64,000 nt of DNA, taken from contig JAAOMT010000135.1 of assembly GCA_016748015.1 (NCBI GenBank), positions 983,296 to 1,047,295 on the forward strand. Direction: 5' to 3'. Made by a program: the position numbers and the translations under genes. Under the pieces are notes generated by a model. The model was not told where the DNA came from, searched no databases, and worked only from the letters and a program-made list of their open reading frames with translations. This stretch comes from Geosiphon pyriformis (lineage: Eukaryota; Glomeromycota; Glomeromycetes; Archaeosporales; Geosiphonaceae). Every line of letters starts with the position of its first letter. The stretch's first letter is position 1. This document shows, piece by piece, positions 33,801 to 47,879 of the stretch.

Positions 33801-35559
33801 GAGCAATGAGTCTTGTGTTGATCAGGGTTCTTTCTTAGTCATATGGTTTTAGTATCATAGAGACTCAGGCCTCCTTCCATAGTGCTGGAACCATCATCAA
33901 ATGTAGGCACAAATTACAAATATTCAACAGACCACCCAGAATCTTTTTATTGCAATGCTTCCATAATTCATTGATAATACTAGAAAGTCCAGCTGCTTTG
34001 TCATCTGGTAAATCCTTGACCACTAATAACAACTCATCCAGACTGAAACTGCATATAACACCTAAAAATGCACCAGTATTAACATAAGCCAAGAGGGCAT
34101 ATTGATTTGACCAGCAATCTAACAGAACATTGGGCACTACACATTTTCTTGTCCATCCTTCCATAATCATATCAATGTTTGACTTGACATCACAAGGATC
34201 CAAAATCAAATTATTATCCACTATCAAGTGGTTAAGCACTACCTTTCAAACAGGTCATTCCAACACACTTTGAATTATGCACTCTTTGTCAGAGCAAAAG
34301 AATTCCATATGTTTGTCAATTGCCTTCCTAATGGAATTATCCCTAGCTATTCTGGATTCATAATATTTGGATTTGTGATATTTTTTTCTCATCCCAGCCA
34401 GGTAATGGAGAGCTATTTTAGCCCCAACATTACCATTAATTAGAGTCTCAAACTTAAAAGCTTTTGTTTCATCAAGACCAGACCAAGTGTGTAAAAAGCA
34501 AGTAAAATCAACTGTGCAACTCTTACTCAAATTTTTCACAATTTTTGCCACCAGAAGTTCCAACCTAAAAAACTTGGAAGAATGTTTGTTTCTTGCACAC
34601 TCAAAATCACTGAATCAATGTTTGAAAAAAATCTTATCAGCCAATACCATTACAACTTCTTTCAGAATGTTTCACATTGTATTCAAATCCCCACAATCTT
34701 TTGCCTAGGTGAATTCAGGTAAAACCAAAGCAAATCTGTCAAACAAATGCTCTCTGAAATGCAACTATTTACTAGTGTCGGCATCCTTGATCTTGAATTT
34801 CCATCTGTTCCAGTTGGTTTGCTTGTGTAAACTATTTAAATTGACATCTACAAGACCTCCTAATCCAATTAAGACTGAAACTGCTTTATAATCAGTGTCA
34901 AAAAATTCCACAACAGAGCCGATTTTATGGCCAGCAACAGCAGAAAACAAATTGCAACTAATAAAAATAAAATTGATAGTTTTTTCGATCTCTTTTGAGT
35001 TGAACCAAGTAGGAACTTTGACCAGTTCATGTTCAACAAATGAATTCACCAGACCTAAATCAGAACAAAACTTGAAACTTGCACTTTTTCCTTTCCCATT
35101 TTCATTAAAGTCTCTACCCAAGACCACAAATGTGCTGGAATTGACAACTTTGGCAATGAAGGAATTAACAACCAAAGCTTGACTGAATTTTGATTCAATG
35201 AAGGCACCAGCATAAAGACCCAAAATAGATATCAAAATTTTGCCCTTGAAAAGAAGCTTAATTGAAATGACCTGCCCAGGAATCTCCTCCACTTTAGACA
35301 CATGTCAAGCTAAACACTCATTTATGATAACTGTCACTCCAGCTTCTAAAAAACCTTTTTTCAGCTCAGAAGTAAATATTCGCACTCCATCAAATTTTTT
35401 CATAATCTATGGTCTAATACTAGACCTTAGTTTAGTCTCAGTAATGAATGAAACCATGTTATCCGAACTCATGTGTTACTGTATAACATCTTCCTGTTTT
35501 GCTGGAACATTAATGCCATGAACATTGCATGTAGCAAATTTTCAAATCAAGTCACTCAT
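30880..35559 (-). pseudogene. LINE C ORF2 (EN-RT-RNase H)
   Basis: The start ATG is at 35559-35557. Endonuclease parts: GRDFNENGKGK, INFIFIS, DTDYKAVSVL. RT: SIINELWKH near 33965, LQDMCKIYDFVGW, box FMNDTIWI near 33250, where the first Asp is Asn. RNase H remnants: HVYTNSS near 32170, AEMQAIILALD, FIDSQALLD. C-terminal finger CILCGLLEDSDHLFVC near 31420. One frameshift between about 32880 and 32630, and many stops. The end past 31100 is approximate. Confidence 0.82.
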
Positions 35560-37427
35560 TGGGAAGCAGAAGACATCTGAAAACCCAAGCCAGCACACAA
35601 CTGATCTAACTTTGCCAAAACTGAATCAATTGAAGCTTCAAAAGCCACCAACTTTGGCTCTAAGCAATCCACTTTAATTGTCAAAATCTTTGAGCTATTG
35701 ATTCCCAAAGCTAAGACAACAGGAGGAGATACAGGTAGTGCATCAGAATTATCCAAAACCATATTAGAATTCAAATCCACATTGACATTAACTGGGGCAG
35801 CCAAACTATCAGAAGAAGAAGAAGAAGCCAAAGACACCAATTTCATACTGCTAAGTTTATGCATAATGCCAGAAATCTGATTACCCAAGAGCTCTAAGGA
35901 ATGTTTCAGAAAGGATAAATAAGTGTTCAATGACAAATTACTAGTTAGGACCAGAGGAGAACCACCGCTCAAATCTGAGGCACCAGAAGAAAAAGAACCA
36001 GAACCAGACTCAAACCAAAAATCACCAGAAAAAATTACAAAAGAAACCACCTAAGCCTATGACTTGCCACCAAAAGCAGCAAAGCAAAAAATAGGAACAT
36101 TCTTTTTGGCATATAACTTGGCCAACTGAAGATGATTCACATCAGAAATGTTCCTTTTAACTGTTTTTTTAGAAGGGGCAAACACCAGAGTGTTAGAGGC
36201 ATCACATTCCAAAGCTGAGTGTCCAAATTTCCCACACTTTTCACACTAAACCAAGTCTAGTTTGGCCCAAGAAAGTCTCATCCCACCAAAAATTGGCTTA
36301 GTGCAAAATGCAGATTCAAGCTCATTTTTGAATTCAAAACTAACAATGGCACAGCAAGTCCAGTTGTCAGTCTTCAGAGAACAGTTGATTACACAAGTTT
36401 TCTCACCAGTCCCATCCAAAAGAGTACCAAGATCATGTGCAGTTGTTTCTATTAGCAAAGTAAACAAAAGCACCCTAAAGCAATCCCTAAACATCTAAGT
36501 ATCCTAATTTCCCACAGTCATAACCACATGTACTGAGTTCTTCCTAATGAGGAATGACCATCTTAATGCCAGTTGTTTGGTCTGTTCTAATTCAGCAAAT
36601 TCTACTATTGCCTTCTGCCACAATCTAATTAGCTGAATTTTGATTGACTTAATATCACCAAACTCAGACACTGCAGTAATGATCATCTTCTTTGGCATGT
36701 TCATGAGAATTTCTTTAATTACTATGGCCCAATCTGAACAAACTTCTTGTTTCTTGAGATCACTGTTTATGTTGATTTCTTTTTCACTGGCCAATAATGC
36801 AGCCTTAATCATGCTTTCTTCAGAAGTAAATGTAGATCAGATGATTCTCTCAAATTTTGAGAAAGTAGTAACCCCCCCAAAACTATTAATTGAAGAAAAA
36901 ATTTTTCTAATGAATTGAGTCTTAACCATTGCTGATTTCCCTTCCACAACACTAAGATTTATATTAAGAGCAAAAGACTTATTTACAAACATTTCAACTT
37001 GAGTCTTAATAATTTTTGGATTGACCCACTTTCTGTTAAGAGAGATTCTAAGAGGAGGAGGAAGAGACCCATCATCTTCATTCATGTCATAATCAATTGA
37101 GCCAAGAGGGAAGTCACAAACTATGACAGTATTAACTCTTTTAGTTTTAGGAGTGTTTGCTGCCAAACCAAGAAGAAAATTATTGTCAGGACTAAAAAAA
37201 ACATCCTCATCACCACTATCCCCAGACATGCTGTTCATATTCGAATACACACCACTACTAGGACCAAGTTTGACTAAAGAGATGTTCTTTTTATCACCCA
37301 AATGCTTGACATTACCAACAGAAATCTTTTTCTTTTAAGAAAAAGAATCCCCAATAAGACCATAGAAAACTCCTATAGGCATCTTTTTTTTGGACATAGA
37401 GCCACTTGAAGCAGCAGCCAGATTCAT
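35556..37427 (-). pseudogene. LINE C ORF1 (gag-like)
   Basis: A single frame from ATG 37427 (MNLAAASSGSMSKKKM) to TGA 35558-35556, with a few stops (one after GLIGDSFS near 37337, others near 36813, 36500 and 36245). Blocks: VGNVKHLGDKKNISLVK, KSFALNINLSVVEGKSAM, the RRM-like unit DWAIVIKEILMNMPKKM to WQKAIVEFAELEQT, the second unit RVLLFTLLIETTAHDLGTLL, and a knuckle C-x2-C-GKFGHSALEC near 36240-36200. The C-terminal Ser-rich coiled-coil part ends SSASQ. Most similar to copy E among those here. Confidence 0.83.
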
Positions 37428-37550
37428 TACAAAAAGATTATTTGATTGAGAAATGTTTGCAAAAATTAATAAAAAACAAAAAAACTTTTTTTTTCAGAGA
37501 AACGCTTTTTGAGGATTTGTAAATATAAGAGAGAAAGAAGTTTTTTAATT

Positions 37551-39717
37551 TTTATAAATATATTAAAATAAAAAATAAAATAAAATAATTTTTTTTTATA
37601 GTTATTAAAAACCAAAATTCAAAAAAATTTAATATTATAAAAGTATTTTTTATTTAAAGTTGTTTTGATGCAATTAATTAAATTTAATTTTAATCTATTT
37701 ATTATTAATATAAAAAAATTTAAACTTTTTAATAATAAGCTAATAATTAAATTATTATTTTTTTAGTAACTTTTATTTAAAAAAATTAACAAGAAATTTT
37801 TTTAAGATATTTAAATTTTTTGGTGTTTTTTAAATTTTTTTTCTTGTAAATATTACAAAAAATTATTTTTGGTAATTACAATCATAATTTGTTTTGTATT
37901 TGAAAGTTTATTATTATTAAATCTCAGTTTATAATATTAATATTAATGATTTTGTTCATTTAAAAATTTGAAAATTAGTTTTATGAATTTTATTAACTTT
38001 TAACAAAAACATAACAATTTTTTTTATAAATAGTATTATTTTATTATATGTTGTTTTTATTAAAATTATTGGTAATAGTTTTTTGCTGTTTTTTTTTGCA
38101 GTTTTAAAACAATAATTTTATTTTTTAATATAAATAATATTAAAATTAATTGTTTTACCAAAATTTTTAACTAAAAATTTTTTTAAAAAAAAGTGTTTTT
38201 AATAATAAATAAAATATTTTTTAATTTACTTAATGTTTTTATAAATTAATAGATATTTTTTTACAAGTTAAAATTATTATATATATATATATTTGGTTAT
38301 ATAAAAGTAAATTAATTTTAATTGAATTATAAATATTTGTTAAGTTATTAAATTATTTATTTGTTAATAAGTGTTTTTTAAATTAATTTATTTATATTAT
38401 TTAAATATAATTAATTATTAATTAATTTATAATAATAATTTTAATAATAATATATGTTAAATTTTATTGAATAATATCAGTTTTATTAAATTTATATTTA
38501 TTATAATGTTTATGTTAAATTTAATTATAAGCAATAGTTTTTTTGTTTTAAATAATAATATATTTACCAAGTTGGTTTTAATTAATTTATAATTAAATTG
38601 TTTAATATATTGAATTTTAATTAATTTTTACCTGTTTTAAAAACAAAATAAATTATAACTTAATATATAACTTTAACTAATTAGTTTATTAAATTATTTA
38701 ATTTTAAAAATAAGTTAATAAAATAAAAATAAAATTTATTTGTTTTTTTAAAATATTGGTTTTAGTAGTATTTAAAAAAGTTTTTATTAGGTTTTTAAAT
38801 AGATAATTTTTGAATAAAATTATAAAAATTATATTAATTTATATTAAAATTGTTATTATTAAATATTTTTTTATTTTTAATATGTTTATTTTCTTAATAA
38901 TAATTTTAAATTTATTATTTATATATTATTGTTAAAATTTAACTTAATTTTGTTAATAAAATATATTTTTAAATATTTAAAAAAATATTACAAATTAATA
39001 TACAAACTTAAGTTATTTAAACAATTATTATTTAGTTTTAACTATAAAAAATTTTTAATTTTAATAATTTAAGTCTTAAATAATTGTTTAAATTTGTTTA
39101 AATTTGTTTAAAACTGTTTGTTTATTAAATTTTAATAAATTTTATTGGCTTTTTTTTTGAAATATAAAATTTAATAATAATATATCTTAGTTTTATAAAT
39201 TTTTAAAAATTAATTTTTTTTAAACAATAATAATAATATTTATTTTGGGTTTAATATTTTAAAATAACTAATAAATTAATAATTAATAGTCAAACAATTA
39301 CAAAATTGTTAATTTTTAATAAAAAAACAAAAAAAATTTTTTATTTTTAATTAAAAAAGAGTTGTTTTTGTAAATTGATTTTTTTAAAAATTATTATGTT
39401 AAATATTTATTATTAAAGAAAAGTTTTTTTTTATACAAATTTTTATTATATTATTTTATGTTTTTAAATTGTTTATTAAAATATTTGTTAATTTTTTGTA
39501 TATAAATATAAATTTTAATAAATTATTTATTATTTTGAAAAACTTTGATTAATTTTAATTTAAACTGATTGAATATTATTTGAACTATTTAAAATTTATA
39601 TATTTTATATAAATTTTAACTTAAATTGCTTAAAATTGTTTTTGTATTTAAAGTTTAGAGTTTTATATATTTTAATTATAATATTTTAGTTTATTGATTA
39701 ATTCTTATAAAAAAAAT
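37551..39717. other. Very AT-rich gene-free block between LINE C and LINE D
   Basis: About 2.2 kb of almost pure A/T with poly-T runs and (AT)n at 38278-38290. No coding or RNA gene evidence. It resembles the blocks at 3540-5550 and 46530-47560 in composition. Confidence 0.6.
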
Positions 39718-39853
39718 TATTATTATTATTATTTTTTTAATGAGCAAAGTCCAAATACTGCCTAGTGACAATACATTAAAATAATGATCTATACTAAGTG
39801 TGAATTATGCTTTTCCTATACATGACTAGCTATTCGAGCCAATCAAGACTACA

Positions 39854-42800
39854 CTATACACCCACATACACAGAAACCAAATTACTTATACCCGAGAAAA
39901 ACCAACAGGAACTGCGCAGTCCAAAACTAACACCAAATGCATCATCAATACCAAGCAATCTGATTACTCTGGCTGAAAGCATTGATATATTACTGGACAC
40001 TAAGACAGGGATCAAACCATCACAAGAGATCAGACCACATTTCTCCATAAAAACATGATGCTTGGAGTGAACCAGCCAGACATCTTTTCTAAAAGACAAG
40101 CACAAACCATGAACAAATTCAACAACTTTACCAGACGCAATTTTGGAGTTATCAAAATAGAAAGCAGCCTTCTGGTACCAATTCACAAACACAAAACCTT
40201 TGCATAGAGAAGCAACCAGCTCTAAATTAGCCAAACAATTGGATAACATTTGTAACACACGAGAGAAGGCATGAGACAGACCAAAAATAGTCCTTCAAGT
40301 AGAAGCAAAATCAACAAACAATTGAAACCAAGCAGCCGCTTCAAAAGCACAAGAGAAAACATGGTCCGATACTTTGATATTGTCACAATGCAGGTATACC
40401 ACATTGGGGTAATGTCTATTATAGAGGCATTTACGAACAGTGACAGGCAGTTTATGATGTAAAGCTTTCATAAAATAGGAGTGGGAGCCAGCAAAGTGGC
40501 AACTTATAAAGCCAATAGCCATGTGGGAGTCAGGATGCCAAACAAGAGACAATTTAAACCAATCAATATCTACAAGCAGACGACTGCTCACAATTTTGGA
40601 GCCAGAGCCCAATTCCCAGCATGTACAATAAATAGACCAAAAAATATCACAAACAAAGTGTCTAGAGTTTCCAGAAACAATGTTGCCATTAGTCAAAACA
40701 AAACATTTCTTAAGCCAGGAAGGAAAAATTTAGCCTGAACAGAGAGAAACATCAGTAAGCAAGTCAGCTCTATCATTACCCAAAACACCCAAGTGTCTTT
40801 TAATTTTACCCCAGTCAACATTCAAATTTCTCTTATGTATGATGCTAGCAATGTGTTGATGCTTAACTCAACATTTGTTTTGAAAATCCGGAACCAACAA
40901 CAAAAGTTCAGATTTATATACATCCAGAGCAACTTGGCTGTCAGAAAATAAACTGATTGAACTTAAACTAGGCATACACTCAAGAGCCAACACAATGGCT
41001 TGAAGCTTTGTCAATGTAGAAGACACCATGCCAAACACCTCCATCCCAAGACCTAAGTTAATATCCTCAAAGAACACAGCAGCACCAGCTTTCATACCAA
41101 CACTCTCCAAGCCACAAAAAGAACTATCCATGTACACAAAAAAGCCAGAGGCACCAACACTAAACAACTGATCATGGACAGACCTAAACTCATGAAATTC
41201 CAGAATGCTTTTTGCAGCAGCAAATTTCAGAGAGAAAGGGCTGACATCAAGAGAACCAGAACCATAGAGATGCCGAATGGCAGTAACAAACCAGACAAAA
41301 ACAAAACCATGTAGGTTGAGTCTCTTCTACCACTTGAAAGTCTTTCAATCAAAGATAGCATTATTCCAGCACCAAAGCTGCTCAACAAAGGCAATTTTAT
41401 AATGATAAAGGGAGGGAAGACACCTGACATATATTGACTTACTGAGAATCCCAAATAAAAAAGTTCCATTCTGGGATCGAAAAGCATTACATATAAGATT
41501 ACCCAAAGACAAACCAGAGTCAAAAAAGACCTGAACCACACCTGCCAAGAAGTTGTTCAAAGGATTAATATTAATGCAAACTAAAAAACACAAGAGATGT
41601 ACCAGACACCAACTTAGGACTTGTAAATTGTGCAATCTATGCACAAACAATTGGCTCAAAATTCCAACAGAGTTAGTGAAATATACTACAGCAGCAATCT
41701 TGTCTTTGGTCTGGACCTGCTTAAAAGTCTTTAAGCCATAAAACAAAGAGTGGTACAATACATCATTAAAAAAGTCCAAGGGCAGACCTGATTTCAGTTT
41801 CAGGCCTTTTCAAATTAAAACATCTCACTTCTGGCACACACTAGCAAAAACAAAGCTAAACTGAATCCTGTAACCAATGATAGGATAAAGAACTGCCAAG
41901 ACCAAATAAGAAAACTGTTTGTCTGAAATTGCTTTTCTTAGAACAATATTGGCAAAAAACCGAACATTCGAATGTGCTTTGGCCAAGCTAGGCTTAGACA
42001 ATCTATCAGAAGAAAGAAAGATACCCAGATATTGGTAAGACATCCTCTTTTTAGTGATGGAATAGAAGTGCCACTAACAGATAAAAAAGGAGCCACTACT
42101 TTGCAATTAATTGGGATTGTCACAGTCTTGTCATTGTTGATTGAGATATTATTCATCTTGAAAAATTCACTGACAATATTGAGAATGTGTTGTGTAGCCA
42201 CCTAACTAGAACCAACTCATATAGTATCATCAACAAATGCACCTGCAGTAAGAAAAGAGGTTAAACCATCCTGGAAATTTACATGACCAGTTCTGGCAAC
42301 ATAATGTGAATTCAATCTGTAACCACACACTGTCTCTTGCCTCTTTATCTCACACAACAAAGTGTCATAAAAAATATGCCAAAGGAGAGGTAAAAATACT
42401 TCCCCCTGATCCAAGCCATCATGAACACCATAACCATCAGTCAATCCAAAATCAGTCATTACTCTGTTTATGCAGCCATTGTGAATATTCCCAAAAAATC
42501 TAATGAATCTATTGCACATTTTGATCCTGACCAAACTTCTCCTTAGATGTTCCCAGCCAACCAAATCATATGCTTTTTTCATGTCTTGCAAAACTAACCA
42601 AAGTTTATGATCCTTTTCCAATGCATTTTCGACTACTGAACCAATAGCAAAAATATGAGACTGTGTTGATGTACCTTTAAGAACTGAGAAGTTGTCACCA
42701 TAAAGAACATCATACTTACTACATGCCAAAGAGATCCTGTTAGAGAGGATCTTGGAGAGAATTTTATAGACAGTCTCAGTCAGTGCAATAGGATAGATAT

Positions 42801-44531
42801 TTGTCAAAACACCCTTCCAGTCATAAGGTTTAGGAATCATAGACACCCAGGCCTCTTTTTAAGGACCCAGAACAGATTCACAAATCAAACAGGAGTTCAA
42901 AAGCATTAAAAGTGAATTCAAAACAGATCTGTCCATAGCTCATTTGTAATACCAGAAAGGCCAGCAGCTTTATTATCAGGCAAATCTAAAACCACATCAA
43001 AAAATTCATCCACCTCAATTGGATGCATAACATTTGAAAAAGCATCATTGAAAATGTACTTCAAAGGTTGAAATTGACAAGACCATTCATCCGAAATGTC
43101 GTCAACCACCATATGCTTTTTGGTTCAGCCCTTCATAATTCTATCAACATGAAATTTAACCAAGCCAGACTTCAAAATAAGGTCTTCATCCACAACTAAA
43201 TAATTCAATGTAATCTTGCAGAATGGCCACTCAAGAACACTTCTAATAATTTGACTCTTGTTCAGCTCAAAGTTTTCTATCCTTCTGTTAATTGCCAGCC
43301 TGATTTGAGAATTCTTAGCATGTTTTGATTCTATCATCTTAAAGGAATGATAAGACTTTCTAATCTTTGCCAACACTAATCTAATAGTGTTAAAATGAGA
43401 TTCCAAAAAAAAAAAAAATTTGATGACAAAAGCATTGACAGAATCCAAAGACACTCAAATGTCTAAAAGAGAAACAAACTCATCAGATAATACAGAATGT
43501 GAGGTCTTCACCAACTTAGAGACCAAAATTTCCAATTTATGATAGTAAGAAGAACACTTAGTAAAGCCACTATCAAAGTCTTTAAACCAGGTTTTTGAGA
43601 AAACTTCATTTACTGAAAGACAAATGGCTTTATGAATAACACTCCACATACTGTCCAGATTAACCAAATGATGAGAATCCACAAACTTATCAGAAAACAT
43701 GGCAAAATTATCATGAGATGCAATCTTATACTATTCCCATTTAGCTCTATCAGCATTTTTAACATTAAATTTTCACTTGTTTTTATTGGTTTACACATAA
43801 ATAGCCCTTAAAACAGGATCCAAAATCCCATCAAGACCAATTATAATTTGAACAAAACTATGATCAGTGTTAAAAAACTCATCCACATCCACAACTTACT
43901 CATTAACTAGAGCATTACTCAAACTTTGTGAAACAAAAATGTAATCAATGGTTCTCTTAACACCTCTGAAATTCCTCCAAGTAGAAGCCTTAATGTAAGA
44001 ACTATTAACCAATATATTGACCAGCCCTAAATCCATATACTTACTAAAACTAGAGCTACATTTTTTCCCATTCTCATTGAAATCACCATCTAAAATAACA
44101 AAAATACTCTCATTACAAGCTCTAACTATAAAAGAATTAACAAGGCCAGCCTGAATTTTACACTTATCCAGAAAAGTCTCCACATATAAACCCAACACAG
44201 AAACAAATTGTTTGTTTTTGAATAGCAAATGGACCATCAAAAGTCTATCCAGAATCTCAAAGATATTTGAAACATGTTTGGCTAAGTTTTCATTCATGAT
44301 TAAAGCTATACCCACACCTAAAAACCTAGCATCCAGACCTAAAGTAAACACTCTCACACCAAAAAATTTATTTGCAATCTAAGGCTTGACACAAGAGTAA
44401 AGCTTAGTCTCAGTAACTATTGAAATGATATTATTCGAAACCTTGTGCCATCTAATAATGTTATTCTGCTTAGTAGGTACATTCATATTTCTAACATTAC
44501 AAGTAGCAATTCTCCAAGCTAAACTACTCAT
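39854..44531 (-). pseudogene. LINE D ORF2 (EN-RT-RNase H)
   Basis: The start ATG is at 44531-44529, in frame to about 42918. Endonuclease: RIATCNVRNMNVPTKQ, DGDFNENGK, IDYIFVSQ, NTDHSFVQI. RT: GITNELW, SMIPKPYDW, LQDMKKAYDLVGW (near 42580), QGEVFLPLLW, box AFVDDTI at 42240-42217. RNase H: VYMDSS near 41135 (Thr replaced by Met), TKLQAIVLALE, FSDSQVALDV. C-terminal finger CDNIKVSDHVFSC. Frameshifts near 42850-42900 and 42050-42210. The last frame ends SNLVSVYVGV and TAG-type stop at 39854. Confidence 0.85.
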
Positions 44532-46353
44532 TGGGGAAAGAAAGGGGTCATCACACTACTGCCAGAACCAAAAGAGTCCAACTTATTTAATATTGTTTTA
44601 ACTGAATTTTCTAGAACCACCAGATTAGCCTCCAGGCCACCCACTTTTGCAGTTAGAACATAGAAACCACTTGGAAAGATGTTCTGGGAAATGGCAGTGA
44701 CCACACTATGCACAAAGGGAATGAATAACGAAATATTAACAGCCATATTCAGTACTGGAATATGTTCAGAAATGAACAAAACAGTAAGATTTGCCAATGA
44801 AACAGCCAATACTCTGTTCAGCTTCCGTGAAATGTTAGCCACCTGTTTAAACACATTCTCAAGTAAATACTTGAGGACACTAATATGCAAAGCCAGAACT
44901 GTAACTGCAAACATTGAACTGTCAACCAATCTTATGTTCAGATTGGTCCCAACAAACAGTGTAGAAGACAAATTTTTTGAAGAGTCATTTACTACAGAAG
45001 CCCAAGTCATACTGCCAAAGAAGATTAGATGAGACACAGAAGCTTGCTTTTTGGCATAAATAAGCACAAAGCACCTTTTATCTGAATTGGAACAAAAAAA
45101 TCTTTTTTTATTGAAATCCTGTTCAATGTTTTTCACACTACTGTCACATCCAAAGAAAACATGACCAAAATTACCACATGCCACACACTTAGGAGAAGAC
45201 AAACCAGTCCATACAAGGTTAACATCCTTAAACACCAGCATAGAGCAAATGGCAGCCTCTCTGACATCTTTAAAATCAAAACAAATAATCATACAGCAGG
45301 CTTGTACATAAGACACCAAGTTTCTAGAAATGTAGCAAGTCTTCCCACCATATGACTGGACCAAATTTGAGAGATCATGAACAGTCATGTCCATTGGCAG
45401 AATATATAAGAGAGCACAATAGCTGTTCTTAAAATTCCACGTTTGTTTGTTGGTGTTGGCTTTGGCAACATGCACTGAGTCCTTACCCAGCAAGATTGAC
45501 TATTTGGACACAACCAGATCAGTAATTTGAGAACTCTCAAACTCTATTAGTGCTTTCTGTTAGAGGCCAATCAGCTGTATTTTGATTGAAAAAATTTTCT
45601 CATACTTGACCAAAGCTGATTCAACTGCTGATTTAAACAGATTGACCAGAATCTCTTTAATAACAATTTTCTTGATCATATGCCAATCTTCTTCAGATCA
45701 GCATTAACAACAAGACTTTCAGACATAGCCAACTGTTTAGCCAAAGTGAGACTGGATTCAGACATGAAAGATGTCTTAACAATGCCTGAAAACTTTAATA
45801 AAGTTAACATACCCCCAAAACCATCAATTTTGTAGAATAACTTCCTGACACTCTTGAGTTTGTTATGTAGAGTAGTTCTGGAAATAGCCAACAGACCAAT
45901 GTCAAGTGTAAAGGATTTGGTCAGTTCAAAACAGAGTTTCTCCTTGACAGAAGCAACCAGACAAAGAGAGGATTCCAAAGAAACAGGGGGAGGTAAGTCC
46001 ATGTCAACATTATCAACAGCAGAGCCAAAATCACAGAGACCCAGAAATTGAGTCTTTATCATACCAGAGTTGAAGTGTTTCATTTTTGAGGTGTTGATAC
46101 TAGAGTCTAATGACCCATTGCTCTTGCTGCCAGCATCATAGCTCATGTTTTTGCCCATTTTATGCTCTAACTTCTTGTTGGAAAAGGTATCCATATTTTT
46201 ATATTGACTGGAATTGCTTACAGGTAATTTGAAAGACAAATCAGCTTCATTACCCAAATGTTTAACTTTTCCAAGTGAAACCTTTGGTTTTTGTCTCAGA
46301 CTTTTATTCATAAAGCTGTTAGTAACACCTCTGGCCAATTTCTTTATGAACAT
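44528..46353 (-). pseudogene. LINE D ORF1 (gag-like)
   Basis: The ATG at 46353 (MFIKKLARGVTNSF) was chosen because the longer open frame to 46422 has no ATG. The frame ends at TGA 44530-44528, but a frameshift lies between about 45676 and 45493. Blocks: VSLGKVKHLGNEADLSFK, TKSFTLDIGLLAISRTT, FYKIDGFGGMLTLLKFSGIV, the second RRM-like unit CALLYILPMDMTVHDLSNLV, and knuckle CVACGNFGHVFFGC (C-x2-C-x3-GH-x4-C, intact) near 45190-45150. A coiled-coil region LALHISVLKYLLENVFKQVA follows. Confidence 0.83.
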
Positions 46354-46525
46354 AGCATTAACAACATTAGATACCAAAGAGACAACAAAAGAATTGGTAA
46401 GTTGAGAAATTGTGAAGACCAAAAAAAATACAAGACAAGAACAGATACAAAAAACAAGAAAACTTTTTCAAAAAATAGCACTATTTTAAGAATTTGGAAT
46501 GTAAGAGAGAAAAAAGTTTTTTTAT

Positions 46526-47879
46526 TATCTTAAAAATATTTTTATGACTAAATTAATTAATTTTTTTTGATTGTATTGTTTTTAAAATTGTTAAGTTAAT
46601 TTTTTAGATTTATAATTATATTTTGATTTATTTTTAATTTTACTTAATATTTAAAATATATTATGTTATTATTAATGAAAAAATAGTAATTTATAATATA
46701 AATTATAACTAATTATATAACTTAATACAATAATTATTTAATTAAAAATAATATATTATAATATATTATCTTATATAACTATAAAATTATATATTTAATA
46801 GTTTTAATATAAAAAAAAACATGTTTAATATTTAAAAATTAATTAATAAATAAATATATATAATAAATATAATATTATTTTTAATTTTTTTGTAATAAAT
46901 ATTTACAATATAGTTTTTTTAGTTTTTTAAAAACTATTAATATAATTATTTTTAATGTTTTTAAAATTAATATATATTATATTAATTAAAAGTTTTAAAA
47001 AATTAAAATAATTTAAAAAACAGCAAAAACTTGAATTTTTAGCAATAAAAAAACTATTTTAAAAACACCAAAACAATTAAAAACACAATTTACAATAAAT
47101 AAAATAATTAATATTAGAAATTTTAGCTAATAATAACAAATTTATTAAAATTAGTAATTTATTAAAAAACCAAATTAATCAAAATTACTAAATATTTAAA
47201 ATTATTAAAATTATTCTTTAAACTAAAATTTTTATTTAATAAATAAAATTTTTATTTTATTATTAAATAACTTTTGTTAAAAAAATAATTTTAATCGAAA
47301 TTATTTACATTAAAAAATATTATAATTATTTTATGTTTTTAAGTTAAAAATATATATACTAAAATAAAAAAACCACAAAAAATTTTTCAAATAATTATTA
47401 AAAACAAACAACATTTGTAATAACAATTACTAAATCAAAAATCCAATTATTAAAACTTATATTACAAATAGAAAATCTTAAACAGCTATCAACAATTATT
47501 AAAATAAAAATATCAATAACATAAGCCAAATTTAACATACTTTTATGAATAAGCTGTAACAAAAACTCTTGGTTTATGCAAATTTATTTATCAAATTGAT
47601 TAATCAAAAGAACCAAAACAATCACACCACTCAAATTTAATATCAAACAAATTGATAAAACCAATTAAAGTATAAAAAGCAATAACAGCAAAAAATTATA
47701 TATTTAACAAAAACAATTGTTTGCAAATTTTTTTGGATTTACAACTGTTAGCTTGTTTATTTGTTTATTTGGTTTCTTTCAAATGATAAACAGCTGGAAG
47801 GATCAACATGAGATAAATATAATCTCAAAATAAATAATTATTTAGAATAGACCCGTTCCATCTCCTAAGATTGTAAAGA
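46526..47879. other. AT-rich block between LINE D and the succinyl-CoA ligase gene
   Basis: Very AT-rich to about 47560, then slightly less biased. The last 100-150 nt before 47880 are probably the 3' UTR of the minus-strand LSC1 gene. No gene was seen. Confidence 0.5.

Larger units (their letters stand above)
30740..37550 (-). mobile_element. LINE copy C
   Basis: About 6.8 kb on the minus strand. The leader AACTTCTTTCTCTCTTATAT lies near 37545-37520. ORF1 and ORF2 share ATGA at 35559-35556. The 3' block is at 30859-30836 and the end ttgttaaattaaataaaata is near 30760. Stops are frequent in ORF2 and there is at least one frameshift. It is more AT-shifted than A and A1 but less than E. Confidence 0.87.
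39718..46525 (-). mobile_element. LINE copy D
   Basis: About 6.8 kb on the minus strand. The leader near 46525-46440 contains ACTTTTTTCTCTCTTACATT and CCAAATTCTTAAAATAG. ORF1 and ORF2 share ATGA at 44531-44528. The 3' block is at 39840-39817 and the tail is tttgctcattaaa followed by (AAT)n. It is the only copy here whose RT box still reads Phe-Val-Asp-Asp. ORF2 has two frameshifts. Confidence 0.88.
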
